Source: Adiantum capillus-veneris (Eukaryota; Streptophyta; Polypodiopsida; Polypodiales; Pteridaceae). From it: a stretch of 64,000 nt of DNA. Positions 32,999 through 43,780 of the stretch are shown piece by piece (positions within the stretch are counted from its first letter, which is position 1; each line of letters begins with the position of its first letter). The position numbers and the translations under genes are program-made. The stretch is taken from assembly GCA_014529385.2 (NCBI GenBank), contig CM043958.1, positions 74,393,169 to 74,457,168 of the forward strand, in the 5' to 3' direction. The notes under the pieces are model-generated. The model was given only the letters and a program-made list of their open reading frames with translations. It did not search any database and was not told where the DNA came from.

Positions 32999-34311
32999 TG
33001 ATGGGGGCTTTTCACAATCCAAGCTCCCATACCCTTCTTCTCTCGTCCCCACCCCATGGAAACCTCCTCTTAGGGAGGGAGTGATAAAAGGCATTGGAAA
33101 AAGTAAGAAAAAAATAAAGTATGATTATGTAAATATATAAGAAAGGTAAAATAGGCCACCTCATGCCTGCAGGGTAGCCCATCCCCACCTTGCCTCCATT
33201 TTCTTCACTGTTGCCCCGCCGGGTGTCCCTTTTCCTCTCCTCCACTCAAAAGGTCAACCCCCTCTCTCTTCCCCTTGTCCTTTCTCCTTTCTCTCTCCCC
33301 TCAAGCTACCCCACCTCTCACCAATAATGCATTATAACTCACCAATAATGCACCCTAACTCACATGCAACTTATGCTATCTTCCAAAACAGTATACCCCA
33401 CCGCCCTTTTCTCTCTCCTACACTCTCCCATGATCCAAATACCCCCCTCTCTCTCTAAAATTCGAAATCTCTCTTGTCTTGCAGCCCGATGGCCTCCCCC
33501 ACACTCACACACACTCAGTTTCAGTGAAAAAGGTGCCCATAGACCCATCCCCGCCCAGTGGTTACCTGATTTTCTTGTGTTCACACACATCTGCACACAG
33601 ATTCACCTCTTAACACACTCCCCTCTATTACCTCTTGTAATTACTTTATTCTCCATGTCACCTCTCACTTTTTTTCATCAACCCATCTCTCTCTCTTAGT
33701 CTCTCTCTCATGAGACTGCTGTTCTGGCACATATACACACAGCCAGACAAGTGGGGCCCACAGTCACATGGCCTGTGTAGATAATGATTTCTTCATTTCT
33801 AAATTCTAGAATTTCTCCCCCCTCCTACCCTATATAAAGAGGGGTCACTATCACACTAAACACACACAACATCACCAAAGAACACACTATGCACTGTGTG
33901 TGCCTAGTGCACACACACACACACACACCATCACCATCACCGCAATCACCATGCTTGTCTTTAGCATGACCTCTACACCCTTGGCTATAGAAGATGAAGG
34001 GCAACTAAATGAAGGATGATGGACATAATCCTCGTGCAAGTTTTCGCCATCAACTCCCACCTATCCGCCATGTGCTCTACCACTCTCTCCCTTCTCATTC
34101 CCCTACCCTACGCTCCCCATTTCATCGCCTAATTCTCTAAATAAAGCTTGAGGTTTTGTGAGTATGTTTTCTTTCAATGTTTTGCCCATGTGAGGTGTGC
34201 GGAATCGCCACCTAGTCTTGTGGTTTGGAGTGAGCTTGTGTATATGTGAAGAGTGTGCGGGTTCGCCATCCTTTTGTGATGCCTAAGTACTAAGCCGCTA
34301 TACCCCCTCCC

Positions 34312-34346
<35 letters not shown>

Positions 34347-34557
34347 TGATCTCATTCCCTTTCCTTTTCATCATTACTCCCAAGCATCCATCTCTCTTGG
34401 ATGAAAACTTTGTTATGGTGGTGTGTTGTTTGCGTCCTAGCCGCTGAAGCTAGGTGGTGCCCCCTGTTTGCTTTACCATGACAGGCTCGAGGCACGGCAT
34501 TCGGTCCCCGGTGTTTTAGAGGCCGTCGGGGGTTCGGGGTTCGCTTTGCTCCCGTCA
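32999..34557 (+). repeat. 5' LTR of element D
   Basis: Contains TATATAAAG at 33831-33839, an AATAAA signal at 34140-34145, an AC microsatellite (about 33909-33929) and a CT run (about 34311-34343). R would start roughly 30 bp after the TATA box. Confidence 0.92.
33831..33839 (+). promoter_or_regulatory. TATA box in 5' LTR of element D
   Basis: TATATAAAG preceded by a pyrimidine run; repeated at 39285 in the 3' LTR at the same offset. Confidence 0.7.
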
Positions 34558-34559
34558 TT

Positions 34560-34577
34560 TGGTGCCCCCACGGAGGA
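34560..34577 (+). promoter_or_regulatory. Candidate primer-binding site, element D
   Basis: TGGTGCCCCCACGGAGGA starts two bases after the LTR end. The TGG start and position are right, but I cannot assign the tRNA. Confidence 0.55.
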
Positions 34578-34632
34578 GGGCTTTCTAAGACCCTTCAGTT
34601 TACAATGCTGAAAGTAACGCCCACTATCAATC

Positions 34633-35585
34633 ATGGAGGAATGGCTGAAGGAATTTTTTAACTGGAGGACGGAAGAAGAAGAGACGAAGGAGGCACTAGC
34701 CGCCTTCATTGAGATGCTACTGCCAGGCTGCAGTGTCGTCAGCATTCAAGAGGTAAATTCTCCATCTCGTGTCGCTCGTTCTAGCTATAAATTGAGAGCA
34801 TCAGGTGGGAGGTCGGTGAACTGCCATCACTGTTGTCAACCAAGGCACACTGTCAATGAGTGCCAGCAACGAAGGTAGCGAAAGGGATGAAGTCATCTAC
34901 ATCGACATTCATCGCAAAGAATTCATTCACATCAAGGAAGGGAAGCAAACGGTGAGACCTCTTTTCCCTAAAGAAACTACAGTCAAAGTTGTAACTCCAA
35001 AGTGGCCTAAAGGGGCTGCTCGAGCCAAAGGCAAGGAGAAGATAAGCCAGTCTGGAAACACATGACCCCGAAGGGAGAAGCATCTGGCCAAGCAAGTACT
35101 TCAAGCTCAGAAAGCCGGGTTGTACCCAGTTTGCCAAAGAGGAAGTCATCCGAAGCTAAGCGACGAAAGTTCGCCTACCGATTTGCACGACGCATGCGAG
35201 TGCTACCAATCCACTTCGACAATCCGGAAGAAGAAGTGGTAAGAAGATTCCCATGTCCTAGAGAAGAGTGGTTCGGCTACTCCTCTCGCTGTTTTGGAAA
35301 GAGAGTGGAGGACATTCCTCCTCTCCCTGTACAACTTATCCTGAAGAAGCTCTCTACCACGGGAGAAACCCAATGGGCGAGTTGCAACTGAATGGAGTAG
35401 AATTCATGCAACACACCGACTACGGAAATTACCTGCAATTGTTGTTAGCCAAGAGGCTGGGAGTGGTCAGACGCGTCGCCATCACCTCGTACGTGTTGAG
35501 CAACGAAGGAAAGGTAGAGCCTATGAAAGGCGACGACCTCTTGTGGATGTGCCGACTCATCAACACTGGCACGATAAGAGTATAA
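34633..35585 (+). pseudogene. Short overlapping ORFs before gag in element D, one with a zinc knuckle
   Basis: The first ORF (34633-34878, MEEWLKEFFNWRTEEEETKE) ends with CHHCCQPRHTVNEC, a good CX2CX4HX4C zinc knuckle. It overlaps a second (34856-35065) which overlaps a third by ATGA (35062-35391, basic, KRKSSEAKRRKFAYRFARRM). The text then continues best in another frame to 35585 (GVEFMQHTDYGNYLQLLLAK, VAITSYVLSNEGKVEPMKG). This looks like one coding region cut by frameshifts, not a set of separate genes. A zinc knuckle upstream of gag is out of the usual order, so this may be captured or duplicated nucleocapsid-type sequence. I do not recognise the rest. An A-rich tract (35880-35907) separates it from gag. 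Confidence 0.5.
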
Positions 35586-35932
35586 GTAAGTATTTCATCC
35601 TCTGTGCATGATGGAAAACGGGCCAACGGCATTCCCGTTCAGATTCTTGCAGCATATGCATGTGAATATCTATGTAGATATGAAAGTCTTCTACCAACAG
35701 AAGATCGTACACCTATTCGGTGCGGCGGTACTAGGAGAAATCCTCAATTCCCCGAACCCTATCATTCTCCCCATATTAGATTACCATCATTCCTTTAATG
35801 TTTCTATCTTTATCTTGTTTTAACCTATCCACCCACCCTTGTAAAAAAGCTGCTATGAGCCGCACTGTTAATGTAATGTAAAAAAAAAAGAAAAAAAGAA
35901 AAAAAAGGTTTGTAATTTCCTGAGTCACTACC

Positions 35933-36583
35933 ATGGCAAGTGTTTCTTTCCCCACGTTCAGTGGAAAGAAGGGAGAGGATCTCACCACCGACTTTTTGGA
36001 TGATTTCGACATTGCTTGTATCGTCTCCAACAAAGATGACGATGCTTCACGACTTAGAATTTTTCCTCTACTGATGAAAGTAGAGGCCAAGTCCTGGTAT
36101 AATGCATTACCCCAGGCCACCAAGAATGCATGGGATGTGTTAATGGCTACTTTTGTAAAGAGGTTTGGTGGAGGCACAACCTCGGAGAGGCTATGGCAGT
36201 TACTGACAGAATTAAAGCAGGGAGGCCTGCTAGAGTATGCCACCTACGAGTCCAAATTTGTGGACTTATGGGAGAGATGGGTTGCCTCGCTGGAGGAAGG
36301 TGAAGGAGCGCCTAATTTCCTAAAGAAGGACCGTTTCATTGATGGTCTATGGTCGCTGCTTAGAGAGAAGGTGAAGGGAAGGTTTCCTGCAACATATGAG
36401 TTGGCAGTCGAAGTAGCCCGCCTTAAAGACAAGAAGCTACGCATGCAAGCAAGAGTAAACGAGTCAGAGGAAACAAGCTCGATACAACCAACCCCAGTGA
36501 CTGCAACAGCCAATCATAGAGTCCAACCGCAGGAGGCATCAGAAGAGCAAGACCTGCTGAGTCGTGTATCACCACCCAACTAG
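35933..36583 (+). CDS. Gag capsid protein of element D, intact ORF (216 aa)
   Basis: Starts at ATG in ccATGg context. MASVSFPTFSGKKGEDLTTD begins the retrotransposon gag domain; LLMKVEAKSWYNALPQATKN, VLMATFVKRFGG, LLTELKQGGLLEYATYESKF and DRFIDGLWSLLREKVKGRF are its usual landmarks (W..L, F...F, Q....S..EY...F, F..GL....) over residues 1-160. The end is polar. The domain assembles into particles around element RNA in the cytoplasm. There is no internal stop. The following nucleocapsid/long ORF overlaps it in the -1 frame over about 36520-36583. Intact reading in an otherwise decayed window agrees with the element being young. Confidence 0.88.
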   Translation: MASVSFPTFSGKKGEDLTTDFLDDFDIACIVSNKDDDASRLRIFPLLMKVEAKSWYNALPQATKNAWDVLMATFVKRFGGGTTSERLWQLLTELKQGGLLEYATYESKFVDLWERWVASLEEGEGAPNFLKKDRFIDGLWSLLREKVKGRFPATYELAVEVARLKDKKLRMQARVNESEETSSIQPTPVTATANHRVQPQEASEEQDLLSRVSPPN

Positions 36584-38411
36584 AGAGTTTATCTGTGCAT
36601 CTGGTGCAGCAAGGGCGTGCACCTGGTAGGAACCCAGAACAAGGAAGAGGACAACGAAGGCAGAACCCAGAGTGCCACTGTTACAACTACGGGGAAGATG
36701 GCCATGAAATGTACTACTGCCCACACCCGAGGAGGCATAATTTCAATAGAGGGGGGAGACAGAATCAGATCTCTCCACCAAGAGCAAGACCTCCGCCACT
36801 CAGGCAACCAATCCCACCTGTTCAAATCCCACCACCAGCGGTGCAACCATAGCTAGCCACACCAGTTCAACGCCAGTCACCAATGCAACCACCGCCACAA
36901 TCACCACTTACAATCATCCTACGCCCACCATCAATTGGTACCCGCACACCAAGTATCATTGGTCTTGCAGAAGAGGTCAAGATGAAGGTAACCGAAGAAG
37001 GATCAAGTGAGAAGTTTATTCAAAGAACTGAAGCAGTGGAACAAGAGGTTAAAGAATCAAAAGATGCTACCCAGGTGGGGGAGGTAAGTCAAGAAAATTG
37101 TGTTACAAATGTGAGTACATCTTTAACCTTGAATGAAATAGGCACCAAAGCGATCAATCGACAACATTGGGCCATAAGCGTAAGAAGGTGTAAAGTGTTG
37201 ATTAGGCCTCGTCAGAGTAAGAGGAATGCAAAGGGCATGAAAGATACAAGAGAAGAGGAAAACCAACCTTCTAGCAAGGCTTTGCAGAAGGTGGACAACA
37301 TATCAAGCAAAGGGGAGGGCTTTGAAAACGGAAGCCTGTGCACCAGCATGGACCCAGGACAATGTAGCAAGCTAAAGGAATCTTGCATCAAGGCAGTTTT
37401 ACTTAAGGACCATAACGAAGAGGTAAGTATGACTGAAGGTTTGGAGTTGGATATTACTCCAGCGGCTTGGCAGCCGAGCAAGACTTTATTGTGTAGTGTT
37501 ATAGACTTAGAGATGGGTAATGCCTCTAGTCTACTGAAGGGTGTTATAAACTTGGAGATGGGTAATGCCTCCAGTTTATGTGAGGGTGTTCAGAGTAAGT
37601 TTGATGATCAATATACTGCCAACCTTTTAAGGATGTTCCAAACTCCTCCACAACACAACATTGTGTTTGTATGGGATGCATCAGACCTATGGCTATGGCT
37701 AGCCACTCTAACATATAGAGAGAAGATCAGCATGGAGATAAGAGCAAAGGAGCCATGGATAGACAAAAGCCTGATAGAATGCAAGAATGAAGACCTCCTT
37801 CGCAATTTGGTACAATTTTTTACAAATAGTGCATCCTCTCTTTGGAGAAAGGTAAGTGGATTACGCTTGTATTTAAGCCGCAAGGTAGGTGGCTTGCTAT
37901 TAGCATCAATAAAGGAAGCTGACATGTTTGAGCACACCCAAAAGAAGCATGATATGCTTGCAGTTGTTTCTAGTCATGGCAGTAATCAGGATTCTGAAGA
38001 AAACTTGAGCTCACCACACCAACAAGGCGTCCATATATGGTGGATTCTTGGTACACTCTTGGGAATCATAATTTTCAGTTCTGTCTTTACAGGAGCCAAG
38101 ATGCTCATTTCCCCTCTCGCTACTGGTGGTTACAAATTTGATCCAATTTGGCATGCAAATTTTATTTTTCGGACATTGCAGACAATGATCCTATTTTTCA
38201 CTTAGGATCCAAGAGGACACTGGCACAAAGTTCTGGAAGCCATGGGCTTCCCCTTTAATCAACCGACACTATTCCAAGAAACAAGCTATCACCCGGACCT
38301 GTTACAGATCAACGAATATCCCAGAAATCTCACCAATGGCCAAATGGAATGGATAGTTCAGAAGGCAACTCGATATCGGATCCTACAGCTAAGCGGAAGA
38401 AGAAACAGATG
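36523..38411 (+). CDS. Nucleocapsid-like plus long ORF with C-terminal membrane segment, element D
   Basis: In the -1 frame relative to gag, the reading starts within the gag end and contains CYNYGEDGHEMYYC, a zinc knuckle whose second Cys is Tyr. After a proline-rich stretch and one TAG (36850-36852) it runs open for 440 codons from 36883 to 38205. Features are a charged, Ser-rich N-terminal half, an internal 15-residue tandem repeat (VIDLEMGNASSLLKG/VINLEMGNASSLCEG), a middle with WDASDLWLWLATLTYREKIS, and near the C-terminus a hydrophobic helix WWILGTLLGIIIFSSVFTGA (about 38037-38096). After the TAG at 38203 the same frame stays open about 70 codons (DPRGHWHKVLEAMGFPFNQP...). I see no protease or polymerase motif. 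The position and single membrane segment recall envelope-like ORFs of plant retroelements, but there is no other evidence for that. Confidence 0.65.
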
Positions 38412-38412
38412 A

Positions 38413-38450
38413 GCTAGAGGCATGAATGCCTCTAGCCAAAAGGGGAGGGC
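38413..38450 (+). promoter_or_regulatory. Hairpin and polypurine tract before 3' LTR of element D
   Basis: A perfect 11-bp stem (GCTAGAGGCAT/ATGCCTCTAGC, 2-base loop, 38413-38436) is followed at 38438-38450 by AAAAGGGGAGGGC, the likely plus-strand primer tract, three bases before the LTR. Confidence 0.8.
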
Positions 38451-38453
38451 TAA

Positions 38454-40009
38454 TGATGGGGGCTTTTCACAAGCCAAGCTCCCATACCCCTCTTCTCTCG
38501 TCCCCACCCCATGGAAATGTCCTCTTAGGGAGGGAGTGATAAAAGGCATTGGAAAAAGTAAGGAAAAATAAAGTATGATTATGTAAATATATAAGAAAGG
38601 TAAAATAGGCCACCTCATGCCTGCAGGGTAGCCCATCCCCACCTTGCCTCCTTTTTCTTCACTGTTGCCCCGTCGGGTGTCCCTTTTCCTCTCCTCCACT
38701 CAAAAGGTCAACCCCCTCTCTCTTCCCCTTGTCCTTTCTCCTTTCTCTCTCCCCTCAAACTACCCCACCTCTCACCAATAATGCATTATAACTCACCAAT
38801 AATGCACCCTAACTCACATGCAACTTATGCTATCTTCCAAAACAGTATACCCCACCCCCCTTTTCTCTCTCCTACACTCTCCCATGATCCAAATACCCCC
38901 CTCTCTCTCTAAAATTCAAAATCTCTCTTGTCTTGTAGCCAGATGGCCTCCCCCACACTCACACACACTCAGTTTCACTGAAAAAGGTGCCCACAGACCC
39001 ATCCCCGCCCAGTGGTTACCTGATTTTCTTGTGTTCACACACATCTGCACACAGATTCACCTCTTAACACACTCCCCTCTATTACCTCTTGTAATTACTT
39101 TATTCTCCATGTCACCTCTCACTTTTTTTCATCAACCCATCTCTCTCTCTTAGTCTCTCTCTCATGAGACTGCTGTTCTGGCACATATACACACAGCCAG
39201 ACAAGTGGGGCCCACAGTCACATGGCCTGTGTAGATAATGATTTCTTCATTTCTAAATTCTAGAATTTCTCCCCCCTCCTACCCTATATAAAGAGGGGTC
39301 ACTATCACACTAAACACACACAACATCACCAAAGAACACACTATGCACTGTGTGTGCCTAGTGCACACACACACACCCACACCATCACCATCACCGCAAT
39401 CACCATGCTTGTCTTGAGCATGACCTCTACACCCTTGGCTATGGAAGATGAAGGGCAACTAAATGAAGGATGATGGCCATAATCCTCGTGCGAGTCTTCG
39501 CCATCAACTCCCACCTATCCGCCATGTGCTCTACCACTCTCTCCCTTCTCATTCGCCTACCCTATGCTCCCCATTTCATCGCCTAATTCTCTAAATAAAG
39601 CTTGAGGTTTTGTGAGTATGTTTTCTTGCAATGTTTTGCCCATGTGAGGTGTGCGGAATCGCCAGCTAGTCTTGTGTTTTGGAGTGAGCTTGTGTATATG
39701 TGAAGGGTGTGCGGGTTCGCCATCCTTTTGTGATGCCTAAGTACTAAGCCGCTATACCCCCTCCCTCACTCTCTCTCTCTCTCTCTCTCTCTCTCACTTG
39801 ATCTCATTCCCTTTCCTTTTCATCATTACTCCCAAGCATCCATCTCTCTTGGATGAAAACTTTGTTATGGTGGTGTGTTGTTTGCGTCCTAGCCGTTGAA
39901 GCTAGGTGGTGCCCCCTGTTTGCTTTACCATGACAGGCTCGAGGCGCGCCATTCGGTCCCTGGTGTTTTAGAGGCCGTCGGGGGTTCGGGGTTCGCTTTG
40001 CTCCCGTCA
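38454..40009 (+). repeat. 3' LTR of element D
   Basis: Near-identical copy of 32999-34557. Differences are scattered substitutions plus small length changes, such as a shorter CT run at about 39768-39795. Confidence 0.92.
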
Positions 40010-40269
40010 CCTTGTATCTAATTTTGTTGGATTGCTCAAGATTTTCTAATATTTATTTCTTTTTAACAATTGAGATTCTTTTTTGAGTGCCTATCATGTA
40101 ATTTGCTGCCGTAAAAGAAGGTAGTTATGTCTAAAAATAATGAAGCAATTCATCTCCAAAGCCTAGAAAACCAAGTCAAATTCTTGTTTTAGCATCTTGT
40201 ATTACAGACAATCAGTCTTCTTATAAAAAGCTACACAAAAATTTATTTTTGGAGAAATTTACTCACATC

Positions 40270-40385
40270 AAGAGGTATTTTGGGAATTTTGGAAAAATTG
40301 AAGAGCATTTTGGGAATTTATGACAAAATATTGGGGGTATCTTACGAATTTTTGAAATTTGAGGGGTAATTTGGTAATTTTTTTG
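40270..40385. repeat. Right member of inverted repeat flanking element D
   Basis: Reads 'gaggtattttgggaattttg', 'gcattttgggaattta' and 'gaggggtaatttggtaattt', which is the inverse of the block left of element D, with internal repetition of the 'attttgggaatt' motif. Confidence 0.55.
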
Positions 40386-40689
40386 CTTACTAACATTAAT
40401 ATTTCCAAATCGCTCCTTCTTTGTCTCTCTAGCAGTCCACACCGGCGTGGGCAGCTACAGAGAGGTTTGCTTCTAGATTGTTTTTGAAAAGCAGCAGTCA
40501 CAACGTCTCTCTCACACACTCAATTGCATCCTTGCAACATCACTGAGATATGTTGGCATTCACGCGCTCATTGCTAACTGCAGGTTGGTTAGTGGTCAGT
40601 GGTATCACTGCTTTTCCCACTACACATGTGAATAGTAGCTAATGTTTAAGGTCTAGCATTGGTCGCATGTGCTTGCTAGTCGTGACCAG

Positions 40690-40697
40690 GTCCTATC

Positions 40698-40764
<67 letters not shown>
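40690..40764. repeat. CT/GA microsatellites
   Basis: A (CT)n run of about 70 bases, followed by a second run at 40876-40901. Confidence 0.95.
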
Positions 40765-40767
<3 letters not shown>

Positions 40768-40932
40768 CGCATATGATTGACTTTGAAAGTTTGAATTCAA
40801 AACACAAAGCACAGACCCTAAAACTCCCAACACTATAATAAGCTACACAATGGCACACTGCAATATCCAGATGTCTCTCTCTCTCTCTCTCTCTCTCTCT
40901 AGAAGGCGAAGACAAGCTCAGCAAGTGGGAAC

Positions 40933-41387
40933 TGTCTCCTAGAAGCCGAACAGTGGATCAATTAGTAATTACGACAGGAGTTACCACAGTTACTTCGAGA
41001 AGGCTATAAATAGGACCCATTACATTGTAATCAGGCTGCTTAATCCTTGCTTCTTACTTCAGAGTTCTTTTAGCTTAACCTTTGAGCAATTTCCTAGCAG
41101 CAATCTATTCACCTGTAATCTTGTAATCCTTACTACTGTAATCATTCGAGCTTCAAACCATTCCATCTTATACTGATTATCTTGAATATGAATCTGAAAC
41201 TGCAACCAGTTTTCCAGCTGTCCAGCATGTCTATCCTTTCAGTTGGCTAATTTAGTACCGATAACCATTTCAATCTAGTTATGGTCTCTATTCCAGTTTT
41301 ACTGGACTAAACTGACGACTTGCCATTAGCTTTAAATCTTATCTAGCACTGGAATTAGCTATCTGAAGAGATCAGCTCCAATTTCAT
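40933..41387 (+). other. Probable LTR fragment of plus-strand element H
   Basis: Has a TATA box (CTATAAATAG, 41004-41013) followed by typical 5'-transcript text. Ends ...TTTCA before TTTTGGCAATCACGGTGGG, a possible but unassigned PBS. No second LTR seen. Confidence 0.4.
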
Positions 41388-41464
41388 TTTGGCAATCACG
41401 GTGGGAAGAGTTGTTGCTCGTTGACCAAAAAACTCTTCTCCTAGTTAGGATTTTCAGTTGAAGA

Positions 41465-41797
41465 ATGGCGCCCAAAACTAGTCATGGTCGAAAACCATCA
41501 CACCGCATTGACCCTGTTCTTGAGGAATCCGAACGTGACTCTGATCCCAAGAAGGACCTGGAGACTAAAACTGAGGCTCAGGAGGAGCACAGCCATGTTG
41601 ATGAGTCTAAGGACTCTCAGCACTCCAGTCAATCTAGAAAGAGAAGAGTTGAGAGGGAAGAACGCAAGGCTAGGAGTTATAAAGCCACACAGAGGGATGA
41701 TGGGGCCAAAGGTAGCAAGGGTAGTCACCATATTTGGGATATATCTAAAGGATTAAAATTACCTGGAATATTTAGTCTCTCCACCTTAATCCTTTGA
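41465..41797 (+). pseudogene. Start of gag-like ORF, element H (110 aa, truncated)
   Basis: MAPKTSHGRKPSHRIDPVLE begins a highly charged ORF (acidic then RKRRVEREERKARSYK) that stops at 41797, where minus-strand element B sequence begins. Position about 80 bp after a possible PBS fits the N-terminal, low-complexity part of a gag. No conserved domain is reached before truncation, so the call depends on context. Confidence 0.4.
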
Positions 41798-41839
41798 CAA
41801 GACAAACACTACTTGACATAGCAAAGGAAATCACCCTTC

Positions 41840-42600
41840 ATACCTTTTCAATAGTAACCTCTGCAAGCTGCATTGAGGTTTTTTGAATACCTTGGATGTC
41901 CTAAAGTTGGGTCATCATGCGCTTCATATAGGATAGCATTCCTTAGGGAAGAATCCTTATGTATGCATAGTCGATTCCTATAGTAAATTTTCTCATCTTC
42001 CAAGGAATAATGTAGAGGTTTATGCTGATTTGATGATACCGTCTCTTCACGTAGGATATTAGCAAGCATCTGTTAATCTACATCTCTGACAACAGCATCC
42101 AAGACCTTGTCTAAAATAGGGTTGTTAGCCATGGAAATTTCCCCTAGAAAAGCTTTACAGCTTAGGGAATGTTCCACAACATTATCCTTACCTGGTCTAA
42201 ATCTAATATCAGAATCATATTCATGCATGAGCTCTATCCATCTCCTCTGTCTAACGTTAAGGTTAGGTTGGGTAAAGATCCACTTAAGGCTCTTGGGACC
42301 TGTTACCAATTGTAATTTGCATCCTAATAGATAATATCTCCATAGCTTGAGAGTGTGAATAACTAGTAGCAATTCTAAATCATGTGCAGCATAATTCACT
42401 TCATGAATCCAAAGCTTCTGAGAAGCGTAAGCTAGAGGCCTTCCTTCCTAAGTAAGGACTCCTCCTAATGCAAGGTTACTAGCATCTTTGATCACTTCAA
42501 ATTCTTGGGTGAAGTTTGGAAGTTTTAGAAGAGGTTCTAAAGCAAGATACTCCTTAAGTTGTTCGAAGCAAGATTCATGTTGTTCTTCTCAAAGTATCAT
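41840..42600 (-). pseudogene. RNase H and integrase zinc-binding domain, element B
   Basis: RNase H shows LAYASQKLWIHEVNYAAHDL, ELLLVIHTLKLWRYYLLGCK, RRWIELMHEYDSDIRFRPG and KDNVVEHSLSCK, where VEHSLS replaces the common ADALSR. Integrase starts with YYRNRLCIHKDSSLRNAILY and EAHDDPTLGHPRYSKN, the two His of the HHCC motif, ending at GYY. The sequence then changes to unrelated plus-strand text. Stops lie at 42070 and elsewhere. RNase H trims the RNA strand; the zinc domain helps integrase multimerise. Confidence 0.75.
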
Positions 42601-43386
42601 AGCTCCTTTCTCTAGCAATTTGGTTAGTGGTGCAGCTTTAAGAGCATAATCCTTTACAAAGATCATGTACCACCCTGTGATACCTAAGAACCCTCTGACT
42701 TTGGTTTGTGAAGTGGGTTGAGGACATCCACAAGATCCTTGACTTTGTCAAGGTCAACAGAGACTCCTTCAAGTGAAATGATAAACCCTAAGTAACAAAC
42801 CTTAGGGGTGAAGAAGGTACATTCGCTTTTCTTTGCATACAACTTATTTTGGCGTAAAAGATCTAACACTTTCCTAACAAGTCCTTCATGCTCTTCCTCT
42901 GATCTGGAATAAATTAAGATATCGTCAAAGAATACTAGGACAAAATTATCCAATAATTCTCTAAAGTTATCGTGGATCAGATGATTGGAAGTTGCAAGAG
43001 CATGTAAGTCCGAAAGCCATCACTGTAAATTTGTATAATGAACATAAGGAGTGTTGAAAGCTGTTTTGGAGATATCAGCCTCCAAGATTTGAATTTGATG
43101 ATAGCCAGATTGAAAATCAATCTTTGTGAACATTTTGGGTCCATGTAGTTTGTCCAGCATCTTGAGGAATTGGATATTTATTCTTGATGGTAACCTGATT
43201 TAAGCCCCTATCATCTATGCAAAGTTGAGGAGATCCATCCTTTTTCTTTTGGAAAAGAACAAGAGCACCCCATGGAGACGTACTAGGTCGGATAAACCCT
43301 TGCTCAATCAGTTGCTTGAGCTGCTCCTTTAGATCTATAGCCTTTAGAAGTGACATCTTGTATGGCACTGGTTCACTACCTTGCAT
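42600..43386 (-). pseudogene. Reverse transcriptase, element B
   Basis: Motifs in order are [60 protein letters not shown], then (frame break) [15 protein letters not shown], the catalytic VLVFFDDILIYSRSEEEHEG, and KKSECTFFTPKVCYLGFIIS. FFDD stands for YxDD. Several breaks near 43130, 42960 and 42685 disrupt it. Confidence 0.85.
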
Positions 43387-43780
43387 AACCCTTTCAAAAG
43401 ACGACTAGCTTTGACCAAGTGAGCTTTGAATTGTCCACTCTGTCCTTGAATAGTGACTTCCTGATCGTGGTTGTCCACAAAGGTAACACTTCCTTGGGCA
43501 CAATGGATATTGGCATTATGATTGACTAGCCAGTCCATTTCAACAACTCCATCATACATTCCTATGTCTAAGGTTCAAAAAGTATCTTGAAATCTATTTT
43601 TCCCTCAGTGTACTGAGATAACACCTCCTTTCCATTGGCCAATTCAACTCTCATCTTTCTTGCAGGGTGTTGATTAAGTTCTAACCTCCTTAAACATTTA
43701 GGTGACAAGAAAGAATTAGTATTTCCATAATCAATAAGAAGCTCAAATTATTCACCTTAGTGATTTGCAGGTGTTTGAAT
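43387..43780 (-). pseudogene. Protease region, element B
   Basis: The minus strand reads FELLIDYGNTNSFLSPKCLR, where the retropepsin active site DTG appears as DYG. It is followed after breaks by VVEMDWLVNHNANIHCAQGS, the 'G.DWL..H...I' landmark. A changed active-site residue and stops mean it is inactive. Confidence 0.65.

Larger units (their letters stand above)
32999..40009 (+). mobile_element. Non-autonomous LTR retrotransposon D (7,011 bp)
   Basis: Two LTRs of 1,559 and 1,556 bp (32999-34557, 38454-40009) are about 98% identical by eye and begin TGATGGGGGC and end CCCGTCA. CCTT flanks both sides (32995-32998, 40010-40013). Inside are a PBS candidate, a cluster of short ORFs, an intact gag, a zinc-knuckle/long ORF with a transmembrane segment, and a polypurine tract. 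No RT, RNase H or integrase is present in the 3.9-kb interior. Replication would need pol supplied by another element. LTR similarity makes it the youngest large insertion here. Confidence 0.92.

Noticed and set aside
33360-33699. Genes within the element D LTRs
   Set aside because: The same frames recur in the 3' LTR and arise from CT/CA-rich sequence with no domain.
36883-38205. Firm envelope-protein call for the element D ORF
   Set aside because: A single membrane helix and position are not enough; no cleavage site or signal peptide is evident.
40676-40924. Arg-Glu repeat protein
   Set aside because: It is the translation of a GA/CT microsatellite.
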